From: Clostridium sp. CAG:492
Lineage (GTDB): Bacteria; Bacillota; Clostridia; TANB77; CAG-508
Direction of reading: 5' to 3'
Assembly: GCA_000434335.1 (NCBI GenBank)
Contig: FR878323.1
Coordinates: forward strand, 6,428 to 24,149
DNA length: 17,722 nt
Positions within the stretch are counted from its first letter, which is position 1. Every line of letters begins with the position of its first letter. The notes under the pieces are model-generated. The model searched no databases. It was given only the letters and a program-made list of their open reading frames with translations, and had not been told where the DNA came from. The translations under genes were made by a program, and so were the position numbers. This document shows, one piece after another, positions 14,246 through 17,722 of this stretch.

Positions 14246-17050
14246 TTAAAATTCTTCATCTTTTGCAGTATTTATTTTAAATAACTTGAATATTTCAACA
14301 ATAACTATAGGTGCTAATACTAAACATACTGTCTCAATTATATTAGATTTTGGTAATACTGGTATACTAAATACATGCCTTAATTCTGGTATTAGTAATA
14401 TTACAAATACTAATGCTGCTGCTATTGCAATTGCTCCAAATAACCAGTTGTTTCCACCTATTCCAGTTTTGAATATAGATTTTTTGTTATTTCTAATATT
14501 AAATACATGAACTAATTCACTTAATGCCAATACTATGAAGGCCATTGCCTGACCAATTTCTACTTTAACCTGTTGTTTATCTAATAATTTTGCACCATCA
14601 GCAATTTTTTGCTCTACATTATCTACTTCTTGTACATTATAATATTTTCCTTCAATTTCAATCATATCTGGAAGTTTTTCATCAGGAGTTGCAATACCAA
14701 TTATAAATGCTGCTAGTGTTATAAAACCAATCATTAAACCTTGATATACGATTCTCCAAGTCATACCTTTTGTAAATATTCCTTTTTGTTTTTTAGCTGG
14801 TTTTCGTTTCATTATATCTCGCTCTGCAGGATCTACAGCTAATGCTAATGCTGGTAATGAGTCTGTTACTAAATTTATCCATAATATCTGTACTGGTAAC
14901 AATGGTGTAATATAGTTAATATCAATACCATATTTTGAGCTTAGTAATGGTGCTATTAATATTGCCACAAACAATACAATTATTTCTCCAACATTACTTG
15001 ATAATAAAAATTGAATTGCTTTTAATATATTATCATATATACGTCTACCTTCTTCTACTGAAGATACTATTGTTGCAAAATTATCATCTGTTAAAATTAC
15101 ATCTGCAGCTTCTTTTGATACATCTGTACCAACAATTCCCATTGCACAGCCTATATCTGCTGTTTTTAAAGCTGGTGCATCATTTACACCATCACCTGTC
15201 ATAGCAACAATTTCACCATTTGCTTGCCAAGCTTTTACAATTCTAACTTTATGCTCTGGTGAAACACGAGCATATACAGCATAATGTCTAACGTTTTTAA
15301 TTAGCTCTTCATCAGACATTTCTTCAAGTTCACTACCTGTTATTGCTTTATCACCTTCACAAAGAATTCCTAAATCTTTTGCAATTGCTACCGCTGTTGA
15401 TTTATGGTCACCAGTAATCATTACTGTTTTAATACCTGCAGATTTACATTTTTCAACCGCAACTTTAACTTCTTCTCTTGGTGGATCTATCATACCAACC
15501 ATACCAACATAAATTAAATCACTTTCCATATTTTTCATTTCTTCATCTGTTGGTTCATGATCTAAAATTTTATAAGCCATTGCAAGAACTCTTAATGCAT
15601 CACTTGCCATATCTTCATTATGTTTTTTAATCTCCGGAATATAATTATTTAAATCATCTTTTACCTCACCATTAATAAGATATTTATTACATCTTTTTAA
15701 TAATTCATCAATTCCACCTTTTGTAAATACATAATATTTTCCATCTCTTTTATTTACTGTTGTCATCAATTTTCTATCTGAATCAAATGGTATTTCTTTT
15801 GCTCTTGGCATTTCTTCAAATATAGATGGTTGAAAATCTAAAGTAAATCCCATATCTATTAAAGCTGTTTCTGTTGGGTCACCTGTTAATTTATTATCTG
15901 CACCAACTTTTGTATCATTACACATCATACTTATATAAATTAGCTCTTGTAAATCTGGTGAAATTTGATTTATTGCTCCTATATTTTCTAATTTACCATC
16001 ATAGAAAATCTTTTTAACAGTCATTTTATTTTGAGTTAATGTTCCTGTTTTATCAGAGCAAATTACGCTTGCACTACCAAGTGTTTCTACTGCTGGCAAT
16101 TTTTTAACAATAGCATGTTTTTTTACCATTCTTTGTACTCCAATTGCAAGAACAATTGTTGATACAGCTGCTAGTCCCTCTGGAATTGCAGCAACAGCTA
16201 AACTAACTGCTGTCATAAACATTTCAATTGGGTCTTTTTTGTATAATAATCCTATTCCAAAAATTACTAAACAAATTACAATTGCAGCAATACCAAGTGT
16301 TTTTCCTAATTTATTTAATTTTGTTTGAAGTGGTGTTTCTGTTTCAATTGTATTGCTTATAATTCCAGCAATTTTACCAACTTCTGTTTCCATACCAGTT
16401 TCTACAACAATACCTTTTCCACGACCATATGTTATTAGTGATGATGAAAATAGCATATTGCTTCTATCACCTATACCAATTTTTTTACTATCTATTTCAT
16501 TTGACATTTTTTCAACTGGAAGTGATTCACCTGTTAATGATGCTTCTTGTGATTTTAAATTTACAGCTTCAATTATTCTTAAATCTGCTGGAACATAATC
16601 TCCCGTATCTAATACTACAACATCTCCTGGTACTAAATCTTTTGATGGTACTACTTCAAGCTTACCATTTCTTATTACTTTAGCCACATGACTACTTAAT
16701 TTTTGTAAAGCTTCTAATGATTTTTCTGCTTTACTTTCTTGCGCTACTCCAACAATTGCATTTACTATTATTACTATAAAAATAATTATCGAGTCTGTTA
16801 TTCCTTCGCCTTGCATATATCCAATAACACCTGAAATTATTGCAGCTATTATTAATATGATAATCATAAAATCTTTAAATTGCTCTAAAAATTTTACAAA
16901 TAAACTTTTCTTTTTTTGTGCTTTTAATTCATTATATCCATATTTTTCGCGTGCTTTTGTAACTTGCTCTGTTGTAAGACCTTCTTCTAGGTTTGTTTCT
17001 AACTTTGTTTCTGTTTCTTTAACTGATAAATTATACCAATTTTTTTCCAT
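14246..17050 (-). CDS. P2A-type cation-transporting ATPase (Ca2+ and/or Mn2+ efflux)
   Basis: A 934-residue P-type pump in the cytoplasmic membrane. In order: N-terminal cation ATPase domain (WYNLSVKETETKLETN), actuator domain with TGES (E175), phosphorylation site DKTGTLT (D333), nucleotide-binding KGG in FTKGGIDELL and the hinge MTGDGVNDAPAL. Ten membrane segments are expected. The ligands of both SERCA Ca2+ sites can be matched: E291 in AAIPEGL (M4), N686 and E689 in SSNVGE (M5), N726, T729 and D730 in INLVTD (M6) and E845 in LALSELV (M8). On sequence alone this is a calcium pump. However, the leader looks like an Mn2+ riboswitch, and related bacterial pumps under that riboswitch export manganese. 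I therefore leave the ion open. The ATG at 17050 has GGAGG 7 bases upstream. The gene is monocistronic with a 3' terminator. Confidence 0.93.
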   Translation of the reverse strand: MEKNWYNLSVKETETKLETNLEEGLTTEQVTKAREKYGYNELKAQKKKSLFVKFLEQFKDFMIIILIIAAIISGVIGYMQGEGITDSIIIFIVIIVNAIVGVAQESKAEKSLEALQKLSSHVAKVIRNGKLEVVPSKDLVPGDVVVLDTGDYVPADLRIIEAVNLKSQEASLTGESLPVEKMSNEIDSKKIGIGDRSNMLFSSSLITYGRGKGIVVETGMETEVGKIAGIISNTIETETPLQTKLNKLGKTLGIAAIVICLVIFGIGLLYKKDPIEMFMTAVSLAVAAIPEGLAAVSTIVLAIGVQRMVKKHAIVKKLPAVETLGSASVICSDKTGTLTQNKMTVKKIFYDGKLENIGAINQISPDLQELIYISMMCNDTKVGADNKLTGDPTETALIDMGFTLDFQPSIFEEMPRAKEIPFDSDRKLMTTVNKRDGKYYVFTKGGIDELLKRCNKYLINGEVKDDLNNYIPEIKKHNEDMASDALRVLAMAYKILDHEPTDEEMKNMESDLIYVGMVGMIDPPREEVKVAVEKCKSAGIKTVMITGDHKSTAVAIAKDLGILCEGDKAITGSELEEMSDEELIKNVRHYAVYARVSPEHKVRIVKAWQANGEIVAMTGDGVNDAPALKTADIGCAMGIVGTDVSKEAADVILTDDNFATIVSSVEEGRRIYDNILKAIQFLLSSNVGEIIVLFVAILIAPLLSSKYGIDINYITPLLPVQILWINLVTDSLPALALAVDPAERDIMKRKPAKKQKGIFTKGMTWRIVYQGLMIGFITLAAFIIGIATPDEKLPDMIEIEGKYYNVQEVDNVEQKIADGAKLLDKQQVKVEIGQAMAFIVLALSELVHVFNIRNNKKSIFKTGIGGNNWLFGAIAIAAALVFVILLIPELRHVFSIPVLPKSNIIETVCLVLAPIVIVEIFKLFKINTAKDEEF

Positions 17051-17173
17051 TAAAAATCCTCCTTTTTTTGTTTAGCTTTTGTCTTTTTTTATATCATTTG
17101 TAAATTTTAAATATATATGTATTTTTATAATAATTTAGATTTTTTTTCAAGTATATATCTTAATTTTTGATAC

Positions 17174-17228
17174 AAAAAAGACCTTTAAAGAAAAAATTAC
17201 ATAAAATCACCTCTTCTTTAAAAGTCTT
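17174..17228 (-). terminator. Riboswitch-controlled intrinsic terminator
   Basis: Arms at 17214-17228 and 17178-17192 pair over 15 bp with one G-U, around a 21-base loop, followed by TTTTTT (17179-17174) on the minus strand. It lies 120 bases before the ATPase start, inside the leader. The first arm overlaps the 3' end of the aptamer. Confidence 0.85.
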
Positions 17229-17306
17229 GCTTACCGTTAAGGTTACTAACCAGATTTATATCGCGATTGTTGATTAGTAGTTTATAAGCTACTCCCTTTT
17301 TTATTT
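17174..17306 (-). ncRNA. yybP-ykoY-type (Mn2+) riboswitch with transcription-termination platform
   Basis: The untranslated leader of the ATPase gene. It begins with GGGAGTAGC (17296-17288) about ten bases after the predicted transcription start. Paired elements follow (ACTAATC with GGTTAGT; GGTT-AGT-AACC; ACC-TTAAC-GGT), and the aptamer ends with ACGGTAAGCAAGAC. The 5' GGGAGUAG box and 3' CAAGAC box are marks of the yybP-ykoY family, which binds Mn2+ and often controls metal exporters including P-type ATPases. The 3' AAGAC is also the first strand of the terminator at 17174-17228. The metal-bound aptamer should thus block termination and switch the pump on. The identification is by eye, without a covariance search. 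Confidence 0.8.
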
Positions 17307-17312
17307 GTTTGT

Positions 17313-17341
17313 ATTATAATATTTATTTTTGTTTTTGGCAA
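17313..17341 (-). promoter_or_regulatory. Sigma-A promoter of the riboswitch-ATPase transcript
   Basis: On the minus strand, TTGCCA (17341-17336; 5 of 6), a 17-base spacer and a perfect TATAAT (17318-17313). Transcription would start near 17306, immediately before the GGGAGTAG box of the riboswitch. Confidence 0.8.
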
Positions 17342-17460
17342 GATGAAAAATAAATATTTTTTATTCTTCAATAAAATCTGTTAATTATAAATCAAAGGAC
17401 TTATTTAATATGCCAAAAATAAATCCAATGCTTTACATAGAAATTTGAATTTTTTGTAAT

Positions 17461-17722
17461 TTACAATTTTTCGATTTCTTCTTTTGTAAGTCCTGTAATT
17501 TTAATAATTAAATTAATATCCATATTTTCAGCTAGCATCTTTTTAGCTACATCTATTTTTTCTTCTGCCCTTCCTTGGTCTCTTGCTGCTGTCATTGCAA
17601 ACTTTCTGTCTATTTCGGCTGTTTCTCTTAAATATGCAATTCTTCTTTCAGCTTCATCTCCACTTAAGTATTCTAGCTCTTCTTCGGTTTTCTTTACTTT
17701 TTCATTTTCTATCATTTTTAGT
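17461..17722 (-). CDS. C-terminal end of an Rpn-family PD-(D/E)XK nuclease/transposase-like protein (partial)
   Basis: The reading frame is open to the right window edge, so only the last 87 or so codons are seen; the ATG at 17715 has no ribosome binding site and is probably internal. The visible part is MIENEKVKKTEEELEYLSGD, EAERRIAYLRE, AARDQGRAEEKIDVAKKMLAENMD and INLIIKITGLTKEEIEKL. This is the highly charged, helical tail typical of Rpn/PD-(D/E)XK nuclease family proteins, which often end with KIEIAKKLL-x(5)-I-x-x-I-x-x-I-T-G-L-x-x-E-E-I. The nuclease domain itself lies outside the window. These genes are common multi-copy mobile-like elements in Clostridia. No terminator is evident between its stop and the ATPase promoter. 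Confidence 0.75.
   Translation of the reverse strand, partial: LKMIENEKVKKTEEELEYLSGDEAERRIAYLRETAEIDRKFAMTAARDQGRAEEKIDVAKKMLAENMDINLIIKITGLTKEEIEKL

Noticed and set aside
17127..17150. TTGAAA plus TAAAAA/TATAAA between riboswitch and ATPase as a second promoter
   Set aside because: Spacing and -10 match are imperfect and such AT-rich strings are frequent here; the consensus promoter before the riboswitch explains expression better.
17342..17460. Gap between the ATPase promoter and the Rpn-like stop examined for a terminator or small gene
   Set aside because: No stable hairpin with a T-run and no frame with a ribosome binding site was found.

Overview
The window is a very AT-rich (roughly 70-75% by eye) stretch of a low-GC Gram-positive genome, most likely an anaerobic Clostridia-type bacterium. 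Every recognisable gene lies on the minus strand. Shine-Dalgarno sites are strong (GGAGG/AAGGA), the standard bacterial code is used (TGG for Trp, TGA as a stop), and several genes fit a fermentative spore-former: a glucan phosphorylase, a Bacillus/Clostridium-type superoxide dismutase next to a peptidoglycan-cleaving enzyme, a yybP-ykoY-type riboswitch and an Rpn-family nuclease tail. Taxonomy is inference from gene style only.

Layout in plus coordinates (transcription runs right to left). 1-3007: pyruvate kinase (3' end cut by the window edge), a NOL1/NOP2/Sun-type RNA m5C methyltransferase and a YihY/BrkB membrane protein. 3096-5890: a large hairpin terminator, glycogen/alpha-glucan phosphorylase and its good sigma-A promoter. 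5921-7994: a three-gene cluster of an M15-type peptidase with peptidoglycan-binding domain (frameshifted), Fe/Mn superoxide dismutase (frameshifted) and a DUF4163/DUF3298-type protein. Two sites upstream of this cluster's genes look like mother-cell (sigma-K/E) promoters. 8006-10562: a MATE transporter fused to a cytidylate-kinase-like domain, then a degenerate GNAT-fold protein. 10696-11344: a RelB/DinJ-YafQ-type toxin-antitoxin module whose toxin carries a one-base frameshift and whose promoter holds two TGTATACA palindromes exactly 21 bp apart. 11361-11889: thioredoxin followed by a 59-residue six-cysteine protein resembling a miniature ferredoxin:thioredoxin reductase catalytic chain. 12041-14136: a MecA/PBP5-like class B penicillin-binding protein. 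14198-17341: a P2A-type cation ATPase behind a leader that looks like a yybP-ykoY (Mn2+) riboswitch with an intrinsic terminator. 17461-17722: the C-terminal end of an Rpn/PD-(D/E)XK nuclease gene.

Points that stand out: the mini-FTR/thioredoxin pair; the apparent Mn2+ riboswitch controlling a pump that keeps the full set of SERCA-type Ca2+ ligands; the MATE-kinase fusion; and three genes each broken by what reads as a single extra base (near 6369, at 6893 and at 10912-10915). The frameshifts could be real decay or assembly error, and the raw reads would decide. No tRNA, rRNA, CRISPR array or complete insertion sequence was seen.
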